Assembly (NCBI GenBank): GCA_027483465.1
Contig: JAIXUQ010000050.1
Coordinates: 1 to 64,000, forward strand
Source: Sphingomonadales bacterium
GTDB lineage: Bacteria > Pseudomonadota > Alphaproteobacteria > Sphingomonadales > Sphingomonadaceae
DNA length: 64,000 nt
Reading direction: 5' to 3'
Positions 1-10,632 of this stretch are shown here, one piece after another; the first letter of the stretch is position 1; each line of letters opens with the position of its first letter. The notes beneath the pieces are model-generated. The model ran no database searches. It was not told the DNA's origin and was given only the letters and a program-made list of their open reading frames with translations. The position numbers and the translations under genes are program-made.

Positions 1-130
1 CCCCGGAGGGGGAGGATCGCTCCACCTCCCCCAGAGGGGGAGGATCGCGCCGCCTGCACCAGAGGGGGAGGATCGTGTGGCCCCTCCGGCGCTGCGCGCC
101 ACCCCCCCATCCTGCGGCTGGGGAGGATCG
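1..130. repeat. Cluster of GGGGGAGGATCG intergenic repeats
   Basis: Three copies of GGGGGAGGATCG begin at 8, 36 and 64, and a fourth, shorter by one G, begins at 120. One copy sits in a perfect hairpin (CCTCCCCC at 25-32, loop AGA, GGGGGAGG at 36-43). A related inverted element lies near 6929-6956 and a related palindrome occurs inside pdhC. This is the style of short dispersed palindromic repeat common between sphingomonad genes. The gap downstream of uvrA, up to 204, shows no other feature. Confidence 0.7.
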
Positions 131-204
131 TGGAGGGAGGGGGCGCACCAAAACGAATTGGGTGCAGGGTCCGCGACCCTGCCCGCCGGAGGCTGTACTT
201 TGCT

Positions 205-3087
<2,883 letters not shown>

Positions 3088-3096
3088 GACCGATCT

Positions 3097-3111
3097 GTTC
3101 CATATTTGTTC
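3097..3111 (-). promoter_or_regulatory. LexA (SOS) box upstream of uvrA
   Basis: The plus strand reads GTTC-CATATTT-GTTC, an exact match to the alphaproteobacterial LexA operator GTTC-N7-GTTC (GAAC-N7-GAAC on the gene strand). It lies just upstream of the uvrA start and so would overlap the promoter or initiation region. Binding by LexA is inferred from the established consensus. Confidence 0.85.
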
Positions 3112-3193
3112 ATATCGTGCAAGCAGGCCGCACGCCCAGCCGGCGTTAGGCGCAGGCGCAGGGGCGGGCAAGCGCGGGCTTGTCGCAAGCAAA

Positions 3194-3223
3194 GGCGCCG
3201 CCCGGCATGAACCGGGCGGCGCC
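3194..3223 (-). terminator. Rho-independent terminator
   Basis: A perfect 12-bp stem (GGCGCCGCCCGG / CCGGGCGGCGCC) with a 6-base loop. On the minus strand it is followed by TTTGCTT, so it terminates the small membrane-protein gene ending at 3247 before transcription reaches the uvrA promoter. Confidence 0.75.
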
Positions 3224-3246
3224 ATGGGCCAAACGGCTTTGCGCGG

Positions 3247-3657
3247 TTAAAGACCGAGCGCGCGGCGGCTGCGGCCTTCCAACCAGGTGCCGATCATCAG
3301 CGCGGCCATCACCGCATAGGACCAGAAGATCAGGCCCACGGCATAGGCCCGGGCAAAATCGCCGGTTTCGGCCATGCTGCCCACATGCACCACCAGCCCC
3401 AGGAACTGGAAGGCGGCGGCATACATCGGCCAGAACCGGTCAGACCGGAGCGCCATCACCAGCAGGCCGACCAGGAAGCCGGCATCCACCAGCAGGATGC
3501 TCATTTCCATGTGGCTGTAGCTGGTGCTGACAATCCGGCTGAGCAGCGTTGCGGCGATGCAGCCGATCGCGGTCAATTGCTCGTCACGGCCGCCGAAGCG
3601 GAAGGCGATCAGGCAGGCCACGGCCAGCGTGACCAGACCAAAGATTTCGAAGAACAT
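3247..3657 (-). CDS. Small integral membrane protein, unknown function
   Basis: I do not recognise the family. The 136-residue product starts MFFEIFGLVTLAVACL and has about four hydrophobic segments separated by short charged loops (FGGRDEQ, RSDRFWP, AETGDFAR), ending in an arginine-rich tail, so it should sit in the inner membrane. This start is preferred over one 14 codons upstream because an AGAGGGGGG ribosome-binding stretch lies just before it. It ends at a good terminator and seems to be monocistronic. Codon use matches its neighbours. Confidence 0.65.
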   Translation of the reverse strand: MFFEIFGLVTLAVACLIAFRFGGRDEQLTAIGCIAATLLSRIVSTSYSHMEMSILLVDAGFLVGLLVMALRSDRFWPMYAAAFQFLGLVVHVGSMAETGDFARAYAVGLIFWSYAVMAALMIGTWLEGRSRRALGL

Positions 3658-3749
3658 GGCAATCCCCCCTCTTGCCCTGCGCAACGAGGCCGGCGCCATG
3701 TGGCACCGGCCGCATCGCGGCGGGGCTCAACCCATCGCTGGCACAGCGA

Positions 3750-4106
3750 TCAGGCAGCAACCGTGAGGTGGCGCTGCGGGGCGGCCTGCTCTTCCAGCGA
3801 GAGGATGCCGGGAGGGCAGTTGCCGTTGAAGTTGACGGCGCCCAGGCCAACCTGGGTCTGGGCTTCGCGCAGGGCGGCGTGGGTGGCGATGATGCGGCCG
3901 CGCGCCTCGATCAGCTGCTGGCAGGTGGCCATGGCATTCATCAGCGCATCCTGGCCGATGCAGGCGGCCAGATTGGCTTCCTGGCGGGCCATCGGCATCA
4001 CCGCGGTCAGTTGGGCAACGGCGGCGACAGCGGCATCGATGGCGGCTTCGGCGGCGAACAGCTGTTCGGCAACCTTGTTGGCGGCGAGGCGGCGTTCCTT
4101 GAGCAT
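3750..4106 (-). CDS. Conserved hypothetical protein, alanine-rich helical
   Basis: A 118-residue protein with no signal peptide or membrane segment. Residues about 1-90 are alanine-rich and predicted helical with heptad-like spacing, including two cysteines (ACIGQ and ATCQQ); the tail is a less regular GAVNFNGNCPPGILSLEEQAAP segment. An AGGAG ribosome-binding site precedes the ATG. Function unknown; a small helical cytoplasmic protein is all that can be supported. It lies downstream of, and is co-oriented with, the LuxR-type regulator, with a strong palindrome between them, so it is probably transcribed separately. Confidence 0.6.
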   Translation of the reverse strand: MLKERRLAANKVAEQLFAAEAAIDAAVAAVAQLTAVMPMARQEANLAACIGQDALMNAMATCQQLIEARGRIIATHAALREAQTQVGLGAVNFNGNCPPGILSLEEQAAPQRHLTVAA

Positions 4107-4157
4107 GGCACACTCCTGATCATTCTGGCACGCGGGGGCGGCCAGGGGTTGGTCGTC

Positions 4158-4182
4158 CTTCCGGACGACGGTCGTCCGGAAG
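4158..4182. terminator. Perfect 12-bp palindrome, terminator or operator
   Basis: CTTCCGGACGAC, one G, then GTCGTCCGGAAG. It begins just after the regulator gene stop and ends before the next gene's ribosome-binding site. There is no U-run, so it could be a weak terminator for the regulator or an operator for the gene at 3750-4106. Confidence 0.45.
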
Positions 4183-4184
4183 TG

Positions 4185-4919
4185 CTAGATGAGTGACTTC
4201 AGCGCGGCGAAGGCTGCAAGAATGCCCCCGAAGGTGAGCGCCGAAGCAAAAGCGATGAACAGCATCCAACCGAGTCGGTGGCTGATCGCCAGATCATTCG
4301 TGCGGCCCCAGGGACGCGTCGCGTGGAAAGGCCGGGCATCAATGCCAGGGTCGGGGGCCATCATGCCCGGCCTGTCCGTTGCAAGCGTCGGCTCGAGAGC
4401 CGCTTTGCCTGTCAGTGCGCCGGGATGAGCGAGGATACCACCCAGCGGACCAACATCCGGCCTGTGCGGGGGGTGCAGCGTCCGTGCGAGGGATCCTTGT
4501 TCAAGCAAATTGGGGTCGCTGGAACGAGAGGAAGCTGCACCGGGATCCGCAGAAGCCGGTGCCCCAAACATGGCGAAATTGGCCGGCTCGGCAATCTCCG
4601 GCGCTTGGTATATCAACGACTGATAGGTGGCCTCAGCCTCCAAATCCTTGATTTCCAAGGACTTGGCGCCACCGCCGCTTTCGTGCGCGTGCAGCAGCAT
4701 GGCCGCTTCGGTGCGGTTGGCGACGCCCAGTTTGCGGATCGCGGTGCGCAGCCGCATGTCCACCGTGTGGTGGGAAATGCGCAGTTCGCGGGCGATATCC
4801 TTGGAGGTGAGGTGGGCATAGACCCGGCGCAGGCATTCCCGCTCCGCTTCGGACAGCAGGTCCAGCCGATCAGGCGGCGGGTTGGTGGGATCGAGCCGTG
4901 TTGTCACAGTAGGACACAT
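4185..4919 (-). CDS. LuxR-type HTH regulator with C-terminal membrane anchor
   Basis: A 244-residue transcription regulator. Residues about 15-75 are a GerE/LuxR helix-turn-helix (LSEAERECLRRVYAHLTSKD, then ISHHTVDMRLRTAIRKLGV), a type seen in sphingomonads. A long low-complexity linker follows, and the last ~25 residues form one hydrophobic segment (WMLFIAFASALTFGGILAAF), so the DNA-binding domain is probably tethered to the inner membrane from the cytoplasm. There is no receiver or autoinducer domain. The start is uncertain: an in-frame ATG 25 codons upstream exists, but MCPTVTTRLDPTNPP fits the domain edge better. The upstream gap carries an AT-rich promoter-like stretch. Target genes cannot be read from the sequence. 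Confidence 0.75.
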   Translation of the reverse strand: MCPTVTTRLDPTNPPPDRLDLLSEAERECLRRVYAHLTSKDIARELRISHHTVDMRLRTAIRKLGVANRTEAAMLLHAHESGGGAKSLEIKDLEAEATYQSLIYQAPEIAEPANFAMFGAPASADPGAASSRSSDPNLLEQGSLARTLHPPHRPDVGPLGGILAHPGALTGKAALEPTLATDRPGMMAPDPGIDARPFHATRPWGRTNDLAISHRLGWMLFIAFASALTFGGILAAFAALKSLI

Positions 4920-5329
4920 CGGGACACCGACGCGAAAGTCAAGCGCCGGGGCCGACCTGCGGCCGAAATCATGACTCAAGGTTCCACTCAACATCGCCGC
5001 GACCCCATGCGACTATCAGCTACCCCAACAATCTATATCCACATTCTTAGCATAATTTACAAGTTTAATCCCGGAGGTCTGCGGTGGCGCGATGACACAG
5101 CGGCATCCCACTGGGCCATCACACTGGGGCATGGCACAGCGGCCGGGCGGCCCCATGGCCCGGCGCGTGCCTGCCGCTGCTCCGGCCGACAGGGCCGCCC
5201 GGCGATGCCAGCACGCCTGTCCCCCGCTGTGGCGGCGCGTTCACGCATAATTCGCGTGGCTGCCGGATGTGGCGGCTTTTGCCGCACGGCCGGCAGTGCC
5301 ACCATATCCCCAAAGAGGGGGTGTGCGTG
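4920..5329. promoter_or_regulatory. Divergent intergenic region with AT-rich promoter zone
   Basis: This 410-base gap separates the regulator (minus) from the carboxyltransferase (plus). Positions about 5025-5065 are markedly AT-rich and on the minus strand offer TTGTAA (5057-5062) followed 17 bases later by GATATA (5034-5039), a plausible though weak promoter for the regulator. The rest is GC-rich with no convincing gene. The carboxyltransferase ribosome-binding site (AGAGGGG) sits at about 5314-5320. Confidence 0.4.
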
Positions 5330-6877
5330 ATGGGTTGGCAGGACGAGGTGGCTGAACTGCACCGCCGCCAGGCGGCGGCGATGGCGATGGGCGGGCCGGA
5401 AAAGCTGGCGCGGCAGCGGGCGCAGGGCCGGCTGAACGCGCGGGAGCGGCTGGCCGCGCTGGTGGATGCCGGCAGCTTCCGCGAGATCGGTGCGCTGGCC
5501 GGCTTTGCCACCTATGATGGCGATGGCGGCATGACGGCGTTTCAGCCGGCCAATTTCCTGTTTGGCCGGGCCACCATCGCCGGGCGGCCGGTGGTGGCCA
5601 CGGCCGATGATTTCACCGTGCGCGGCGGCGCCGCCGATGCCAGTCTGCACCGCAAGCTGAGCGATGCCGAGCGGCTGGCCGGCGAATATGGCCTGCCGCT
5701 GATCCGCATGATCGAAGGCACCGGCGGCGGCGGCAGCGTGCGCACGCTGGAAACCGCCGGCTACACCTACATCCCCGAGATCCCGGGGTGGGACGAGATG
5801 ACCGCCAATCTGGCCCGGGTGCCGGTGGTGGCGCTGGGCCTGGGCGCCGTGGCCGGGCTGGGCGCCGGCCGCATGGTGATGGCGCATTATTCGCTGCTGG
5901 TGGATGGGATGGCCCAGATGTTTGTTGCCGGCCCGCCGGTGGTGGCCGCAGCCGGCGAACAGCGAACCAAGGAGGAACTGGGCGGCGCCGCCATCCATGC
6001 CGGCAATGGCGCCGTGGATGACCGGGTGGCCAGCGAGGCCGAGGCTTTCCTGCGCACGCGCTGGTTCCTGTCGTACCTGCCATCGTCGGTGGACGAACTG
6101 CCGGCCCGCGCGCCGTGCAATGACCCGGCGTCCCGCGCCGAGGACTGGCTGATCGGTGCGGTGCCGCGCGATCCGCGCCGCCTCTATCCGGTGCGGCCGA
6201 TCGTGGAGGCGATCATGGACCGGGGCAGCTGGTTCGAGATCGGCCGCGAATGGGGCACCGGGGTGGTGACCGGGCTGGCCCGGCTGGATGGCTGGCCGGT
6301 GGCGGTGATCGCATCAAACCCCGAAAATCTGGGCGGGCTGTGGACCGCGGCCACCGCCCGCAAGGTGGAGCGCATGGTCGATCTGGCCGACACATTCCAT
6401 CTGCCGCTGGTGCAACTGGTGGACAATCCCGGCTTCCTGATCGGCCGGCGGGCGGAGGAAGAGGCCACAATCCGCTGGGGTTCCAGGGCCTTGGCAGCCA
6501 TATATCAATCATCCGTACCCTGGGCCTGCGTGGTGATGCGCAAGGCCTATGGCATGGCCGGCAGCGGCCACGCCCCGGCCGACCGGTTCCGCTGGCGCAT
6601 GGCCTGGCCATCGGGGGACTGGGGATCATTGCCGATCGCCGGCGGGCTGGAGGCGGCCTATCGCGCCGAGCTGGAGGCCGCGCCCGATCCGGCGGCGCGG
6701 CTGGCGGAAATCCGCGAACGCCTGGAACGGGTGCGCTCCCCGTTCCGCACCGCCGAGAAATATGGCGTGGAAGCGATCATCGATCCGCGCCAGACCCGGG
6801 CGGAGCTCTGCCAGTTCGCGGCCTTGGCGCAGCGGGCGCTGAAACCGGGCCGCAAGGGGCGGGGGCTGCGGCCATAG
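5330..6877 (+). CDS. Acyl-CoA carboxylase carboxyltransferase (beta) subunit
   Basis: Transfers carboxyl from carboxybiotin to an acyl-CoA (propionyl-, methylcrotonyl- or similar). The 515-residue product has the two crotonase-fold halves of the family: N-terminal LARQRAQGRLNARERLAAL and the GTGGGGS oxyanion segment, then a C-terminal half with ASNPENLGG, VDNPGFLIG and a helical end. The ATG chosen is preceded by AGAGGGG about 10 bases upstream; an in-frame ATG 21 codons earlier lacks one. No biotin carboxylase, biotin carrier or mutase gene is next door, so the partner must be elsewhere and the exact acyl substrate cannot be assigned. It may be monocistronic. Confidence 0.85.
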   Translation: MGWQDEVAELHRRQAAAMAMGGPEKLARQRAQGRLNARERLAALVDAGSFREIGALAGFATYDGDGGMTAFQPANFLFGRATIAGRPVVATADDFTVRGGAADASLHRKLSDAERLAGEYGLPLIRMIEGTGGGGSVRTLETAGYTYIPEIPGWDEMTANLARVPVVALGLGAVAGLGAGRMVMAHYSLLVDGMAQMFVAGPPVVAAAGEQRTKEELGGAAIHAGNGAVDDRVASEAEAFLRTRWFLSYLPSSVDELPARAPCNDPASRAEDWLIGAVPRDPRRLYPVRPIVEAIMDRGSWFEIGREWGTGVVTGLARLDGWPVAVIASNPENLGGLWTAATARKVERMVDLADTFHLPLVQLVDNPGFLIGRRAEEEATIRWGSRALAAIYQSSVPWACVVMRKAYGMAGSGHAPADRFRWRMAWPSGDWGSLPIAGGLEAAYRAELEAAPDPAARLAEIRERLERVRSPFRTAEKYGVEAIIDPRQTRAELCQFAALAQRALKPGRKGRGLRP

Positions 6878-7139
6878 CGGGGGACGATTACCCCTCTGCC
6901 TTGCTGGGCAGGGGCGGATTGCGTCGAAGATCCTCCCCAGCCGCCGGATGGGGAGGTGGCGCCGCAGGCGACGGCGGGGTCGCGCCGCCGGGCGATCGCA
7001 TGACCACCAGGACAAGGGCATGGCGTGGCAAAGCCACGCCGTCGAAGCTGCTCTGCCGGCTTGATGCCGGCAGCCAGCCCGGCCGATCGCTGCGCCGAGT
7101 CTGATGCGATCGCCGGGCGATCGCATCAGCCGGCTTCGC
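6878..7139. repeat. Hairpin-rich intergenic repeat region
   Basis: Several inverted repeats follow each other here: a GC-rich imperfect hairpin near 6890-6914 that could terminate the upstream gene; CCTCCCC/GGGGAGG (6932-6938 and 6950-6956), related to the repeats at the window start; GGCGTGGC-aaa-GCCACGCC (7022-7040); CTGCCGGC-ttgat-GCCGGCAG (7053-7073); and a 14-bp perfect palindrome at 7101-7129 built around GCGATCGC, part of which (GGCGATCGCATGA) is also seen at 6991-7003. No gene is evident. Confidence 0.65.
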
Positions 7140-7421
7140 TCATTGCGGCGGCGGGGCCATGCCCATGGCCTGCATCCGCTTCATGCCCTCCACCAGTTCG
7201 GGCTGGGTGACAAAGCCGTCCTTGTCACCATCCAGCATGGCAAAGCCCATTTCGCGGCGGCCGGCGGCGAGCCATTCCTCTTTGCTCCACTTGCCATCCT
7301 TGTTGGCATCGGCGGCCATCAGCCGTTCGCGCGGGGTGCCACCGGCCGGGGCGGCGGGGGCGGTTTGGGCCAGTGCCGGGGCGGCAAGGGCCAGCGCAAG
7401 CAGGGCAGGCATGAGTCGCAT
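7140..7421 (-). CDS. Exported EF-hand calcium-binding protein
   Basis: A 93-residue protein with a cleavable signal peptide (MRLMPALLALALAAPALAQ) and two EF-hand loops, DANKDGKWSKEE and DGDKDGFVTQPE, which carry acidic ligands at positions 1, 3, 5 and 12. It should be a periplasmic calcium-binding protein; binding is inferred from the motif. The second in-frame ATG is chosen because AAGGAG lies six bases before it, whereas that motif abuts the first ATG. The tail is methionine/proline-rich. Confidence 0.75.
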   Translation of the reverse strand: MRLMPALLALALAAPALAQTAPAAPAGGTPRERLMAADANKDGKWSKEEWLAAGRREMGFAMLDGDKDGFVTQPELVEGMKRMQAMGMAPPPQ

Positions 7422-7477
7422 CGTCATCTCCTTGGTGTTCCTGCCAGCATCAACGCCGGCGTGGGGCCAATCCCCCG

Positions 7478-8302
7478 CTATTCGCGGCGCAGATTGTTCA
7501 CCCGGTCCCGCGTGACGGGATAATCAATGCCTTCGGGAATGGTCAGCCACGGCTCGCCGTCGATGGTCACGAACGCCGGCTGCACATAGGGCGCGGCCTG
7601 GGCCGACACGCGGTCAAACAGGCCGGTCAGCGATTGATATTGTGCCAGCCGGTGCATGTTGCACCAGGTGGGAAACACCATGGCGGCGGTGCCGGCTTCA
7701 TATTCGGCCAGCACGGCGGCGGCGGTGGCCCAGCGCAGCGCCTTGGCCTCGAACCCGTCGGGCGTGATGGCGGCGCTGGCCGAACGGCCAGCATCGGCCA
7801 GATAGAATCGCGTGTCAAACCGGCGGGCGATGGCGGCGGCGGCCGGCGGCTCCCAGCGGGCGAAGGGGATGAAGCGGCCGGCATCCACCCGGTGCGCCAT
7901 CGCGCCCAGCATGCCGGCGAAGCCCACCGATTCGGCGGAATCGGGGCCGGCGGCCAGTAGGGCGCGGGCCTGGGCCAGCGCCACCGGATCGGGCGCCGGG
8001 CCATCGGTGAGCAGCACGCCGGTTTCCTCCAGCGCCTCGCGCGCGCACGTGACCCGGGCGGCGGCGTCAACATCCGTCAGCCCGTCAAAGCCGCTGGCCA
8101 GTGCCGGATCGCGGGCGATGCGGATATCCGCCGCGTCCACCCGGCCGCCGGGAAACACCAGGGCGCCGCCGGCAAAGGCCAGATTCTCGCCGCGCTGCAC
8201 CACCAGAAACTCCGGCACGCCGCCGGGGCCTTCGCGCGCCAGGATCACCGTGGCGGCGGGAATGGCGGCCGGGTTGGCCGGGGGCGAGGCAAAATCCGTC
8301 AT
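7478..8302 (-). CDS. Nudix hydrolase, NUDT19-like
   Basis: Hydrolyses a nucleoside diphosphate linked to another moiety. In this 274-residue protein the Nudix box is split: the glycine part ([10 protein letters not shown]) is separated by about 35 residues from the catalytic [12 protein letters not shown] helix. That insertion is characteristic of the NUDT19/RP2p branch, known for CoA diphosphatases in eukaryotes, so CoA or acyl-CoA is a possible but unproved substrate. The carboxy half ([20 protein letters not shown]) fits the same branch. It is cytoplasmic and convergent to nothing; ispG starts divergently about 107 bases away. Confidence 0.8.
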   Translation of the reverse strand: MTDFASPPANPAAIPAATVILAREGPGGVPEFLVVQRGENLAFAGGALVFPGGRVDAADIRIARDPALASGFDGLTDVDAAARVTCAREALEETGVLLTDGPAPDPVALAQARALLAAGPDSAESVGFAGMLGAMAHRVDAGRFIPFARWEPPAAAAIARRFDTRFYLADAGRSASAAITPDGFEAKALRWATAAAVLAEYEAGTAAMVFPTWCNMHRLAQYQSLTGLFDRVSAQAAPYVQPAFVTIDGEPWLTIPEGIDYPVTRDRVNNLRRE

Positions 8303-8409
8303 GCCGGGATGATAAGCCGCGTCTTGCGCGCGTGCATCCCTGTGCTATCGGGCAGGGCGAATTTTCCGTGCGCCGGGCAGGGCAAGAGATCAGACAGGAG
8401 CCGATTGGC

Positions 8410-9540
8410 ATGAGCGTGCGTCCGTGGCGTGATATCACCCGCCGCAAGAGCCGGCAGATCATGGTGGGCAAGGTGCCGGTGGGCGGCGATGCCCCCATCG
8501 CCGTGCAGACCATGACCAACACCCCCACCGAGGATGCGGCGGCCACGATCGACCAGATCCGCGCCTGCGAAGAGGTGGGCGTGGACATCATCCGCGTGAG
8601 CTGCCCCACCCCGGAGGCCACCGCCGCCTTCCGCCAGATCACCCGCGCCGCGCGCGTGCCGGTGGTGGCCGATATCCATTTCCACTACAAGCGGGCGCTG
8701 GAAGCCGCCGATGCCGGCGCCGCCTGCCTGCGCATCAACCCCGGCAACATCGGCAGCCGGGCGCGCATCAAGGAGGTGGTGAACGCCGCCAAGGCCAATG
8801 GCTGCGCCATCCGCATCGGCGTGAATGCCGGGTCCCTGGAAAAGCATCTGCTCGAAAAATATGGCGAGCCCTGCCCGGAAGCGCTGGTGGAAAGCGCGCT
8901 GGAGCACATGAAATATCTGCAGGACGAGGATTTCCACGAGTTCAAGATCAGCGTGAAGGCCAGCGACGTGTTCCTGGCCGTGGCCGCCTACAACGGCCTG
9001 GCCGAGGTGTGCGATTATCCGCTGCACCTGGGCATCACCGAAGCCGGCGGCCTGCAGGGCGGCACAGTCAAATCCTCCATCGGCCTGGGCATGTTGTTGT
9101 GGGCCGGCATTGGTGACACGATCCGCGTTTCGCTCTCCGCCGATCCGGTGGAGGAGGTGAAGGTGGGCTATCACATCCTGAAATCGCTGGGCATCCGGGC
9201 GCGCGGGGTGAAGATCGTGTCGTGCCCGTCGTGCGCCCGCCAGGGGTTTGACGTGGTGAAGACGGTGGACGCGCTGGAAAAGCGGCTGGCCCACATCACC
9301 ACGCCGCTGTCGCTTTCGGTGCTGGGCTGTGTGGTGAATGGCCCCGGCGAAGCGCGCGAGACCGATATCGGCCTGACCGGCGGCGGCAACGGCCGGCACG
9401 CCGTGTTCCTTTCGGGCATTTCCGATCATGTGATCGATGATGAACGCATGCTGGAGCATATTGTGGGCCTGGTGGAAGCCAAGGCGGCCGAGATCGAGGC
9501 CGCCAACGCCGCCGCTGCCGCCGCCGTCGCTGCGGAATAA
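8410..9540 (+). CDS. ispG: 4-hydroxy-3-methylbut-2-en-1-yl diphosphate synthase (IspG)
   Basis: Converts methylerythritol cyclodiphosphate to HMBPP in the MEP isoprenoid pathway, using a [4Fe-4S] cluster. The 376-residue product begins [20 protein letters not shown] and carries [14 protein letters not shown] and [10 protein letters not shown] family motifs, with cluster cysteines in SCPSCARQG and [11 protein letters not shown]. The last ~20 residues are an alanine/glutamate-rich tail. The ATG is preceded by CAGGAG with good spacing; an in-frame extension upstream overlaps the divergent Nudix gene and is not credible. A small membrane-protein gene follows after five bases. ispDF of the same pathway is 28 kb away. 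Confidence 0.96.
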   Translation: MSVRPWRDITRRKSRQIMVGKVPVGGDAPIAVQTMTNTPTEDAAATIDQIRACEEVGVDIIRVSCPTPEATAAFRQITRAARVPVVADIHFHYKRALEAADAGAACLRINPGNIGSRARIKEVVNAAKANGCAIRIGVNAGSLEKHLLEKYGEPCPEALVESALEHMKYLQDEDFHEFKISVKASDVFLAVAAYNGLAEVCDYPLHLGITEAGGLQGGTVKSSIGLGMLLWAGIGDTIRVSLSADPVEEVKVGYHILKSLGIRARGVKIVSCPSCARQGFDVVKTVDALEKRLAHITTPLSLSVLGCVVNGPGEARETDIGLTGGGNGRHAVFLSGISDHVIDDERMLEHIVGLVEAKAAEIEAANAAAAAAVAAE

Positions 9541-9545
9541 ACGGC

Positions 9546-9875
9546 ATGCACGGCGGCCCCCCGCGCCCGCGCCGGGTGGAGGAACCGGTGCGCCAGCAGG
9601 CGGTGGCCTATGGCTATCGCGTGGCCTATTGGTGTTTCGGGCTAGGGGCGCTGGTCGTCCTGCTCGAAGCCGTCGGCCTTGGCTTTGATGCGACACGCCT
9701 CACCTGGATCGCCGGCCTGGTTGCCCCGGCGGCGCTGGCCTTCCTGCTGCGCCGGCTGTGGCTGCCCGATCGGGTGGACCGGGGCGCCCGCTATTGGCTG
9801 TTTGCCGTCCCGTCCGTCAGCCTCGCCTTCTTCAGCGTGATGTGGATGTTCCGTGCCATGGGGCGGATGCTGTGA
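9546..9875 (+). CDS. Small membrane protein, unknown function
   Basis: A 109-residue protein beginning five bases after ispG, so probably in its transcript. After a charged N-terminus (HGGPPRPRRVEEPVRQQAV) it has three hydrophobic stretches (VAYWCFGLGALVVLLEAVGL, TWIAGLVAPAALAFLLRRL and YWLFAVPSVSLAFFSVMWMF). I do not recognise a family. Its stop overlaps the next small ORF by four bases (GTGA), suggesting the two are translated together. Confidence 0.6.
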   Translation: MHGGPPRPRRVEEPVRQQAVAYGYRVAYWCFGLGALVVLLEAVGLGFDATRLTWIAGLVAPAALAFLLRRLWLPDRVDRGARYWLFAVPSVSLAFFSVMWMFRAMGRML

Positions 9876-10057
9876 TCCGCCTGGCCAGCGCCGCGCTCTG
9901 GCTGGGCGTGGGGGTGGCCAAGATGGCGGTGCTGGCGCTGGCCATCGATGGGGACTGGCAGCGCGCCGGCCTGGCACTGATCGCGGCCTGGGCGATGGCC
10001 GGGCTGGCGCTGTGGCTGCGCCGGGGTTTGCGGGGTCGGGGCTTGCCAGCCGGCTGA
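9872..10057 (+). CDS. Very small membrane protein, GTG start
   Basis: A 61-residue ORF that starts at GTG within the GTGA overlap with the preceding gene. It has two hydrophobic segments (LASAALWLGVGVAKMAVLAL and AGLALIAAWAMAGLALWL) joined by DGDWQR, and a basic tail. It is short and unrecognised; the evidence for it is the stop-start overlap, the codon bias, and a clean two-helix hairpin topology. It may be co-translated with its neighbour. Confidence 0.5.
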   Translation: MIRLASAALWLGVGVAKMAVLALAIDGDWQRAGLALIAAWAMAGLALWLRRGLRGRGLPAG

Positions 10058-10077
10058 GCCCGCGCCATGGGCGGGCG

Positions 10078-10557
10078 ATGATCCGTGCCGCCACCCCTGC
10101 CGATATTCCCGCCATCCACCGCCTGATCGTGGAACTGGCGATTTACGAGAAAGAGCCGGATGCGGTGAAGGCCACCCATGCCGATCTTGAACGCGCCCTG
10201 TTCGGGGATCGGCCGGTGGCGGAATGCGTGCTGGCCGAAGTGGACGGGCAGGCGGTGGGCCTGGCGCTGTTCTTCACCAATTTCTCGACCTGGACCGGCA
10301 AGCCCGGCCTGTATCTGGAAGATTTGTTCGTGATGCCCTCGGCACGCGGGCAGGGGCTGGGCAAGGCGCTGCTGGTGCACCTGGCCGGCATCGCGGTGGC
10401 ACGCGGCCATGGCCGGTTCGAATGGTCGGTGCTGGATTGGAACACGCCGGCCATCGGATTTTACAAGGCGCTGGGCGCCAAGCCGATGGACGAGTGGACG
10501 GTGATGCGCGTGGATGGCGCTGCACTCACTGCGCTGGCGGCCGAAGCGGCTGGCTGA
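10078..10557 (+). CDS. GNAT N-acetyltransferase, SSAT-like
   Basis: Acetyl-CoA-dependent N-acetyltransferase of 159 residues. The order MIRAATPADIPAIHRLI, then NFSTWTGKPGLYLEDLFV, then the acetyl-CoA loop RGQGLGKALL and the FEWSVLDWNTPAIGFYKALGA motif, closely fits the diamine/spermidine acetyltransferase-like branch. Polyamine or another small amine is the likely substrate; this cannot be settled here. The ATG follows the ispG downstream genes by 20 bases and may be in the same transcript. A GC-rich hairpin downstream separates it from convergent ppa. Confidence 0.85.
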   Translation: MIRAATPADIPAIHRLIVELAIYEKEPDAVKATHADLERALFGDRPVAECVLAEVDGQAVGLALFFTNFSTWTGKPGLYLEDLFVMPSARGQGLGKALLVHLAGIAVARGHGRFEWSVLDWNTPAIGFYKALGAKPMDEWTVMRVDGAALTALAAEAAG

Positions 10558-10601
10558 GCGCCAGCGGCGGGCATCGGCGGCCGGCATTGGCGGCGGGCAA
10601 G

Positions 10602-10625
10602 GGGGGCGGCGCATCGGCCGCCCCC
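10602..10625. terminator. Convergent-junction hairpin
   Basis: A 9-bp perfect stem (GGGGGCGGC / GCCGCCCCC) with a 6-base loop lies between the GNAT gene and convergent ppa. There is no T-run on either strand, so it is at most a weak bidirectional terminator. Confidence 0.45.
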
Positions 10626-10632
10626 GATGCCC

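Noticed and set aside
5092-5250. Short ORF starting MTQRHPTGPSHWG after GGAGG in the gap before the carboxyltransferase
   Set aside because: Spacing to the Shine-Dalgarno-like motif is about 14 bases, composition is Arg/Pro/Ala-rich without structure, and no overlap or conservation cue supports it.
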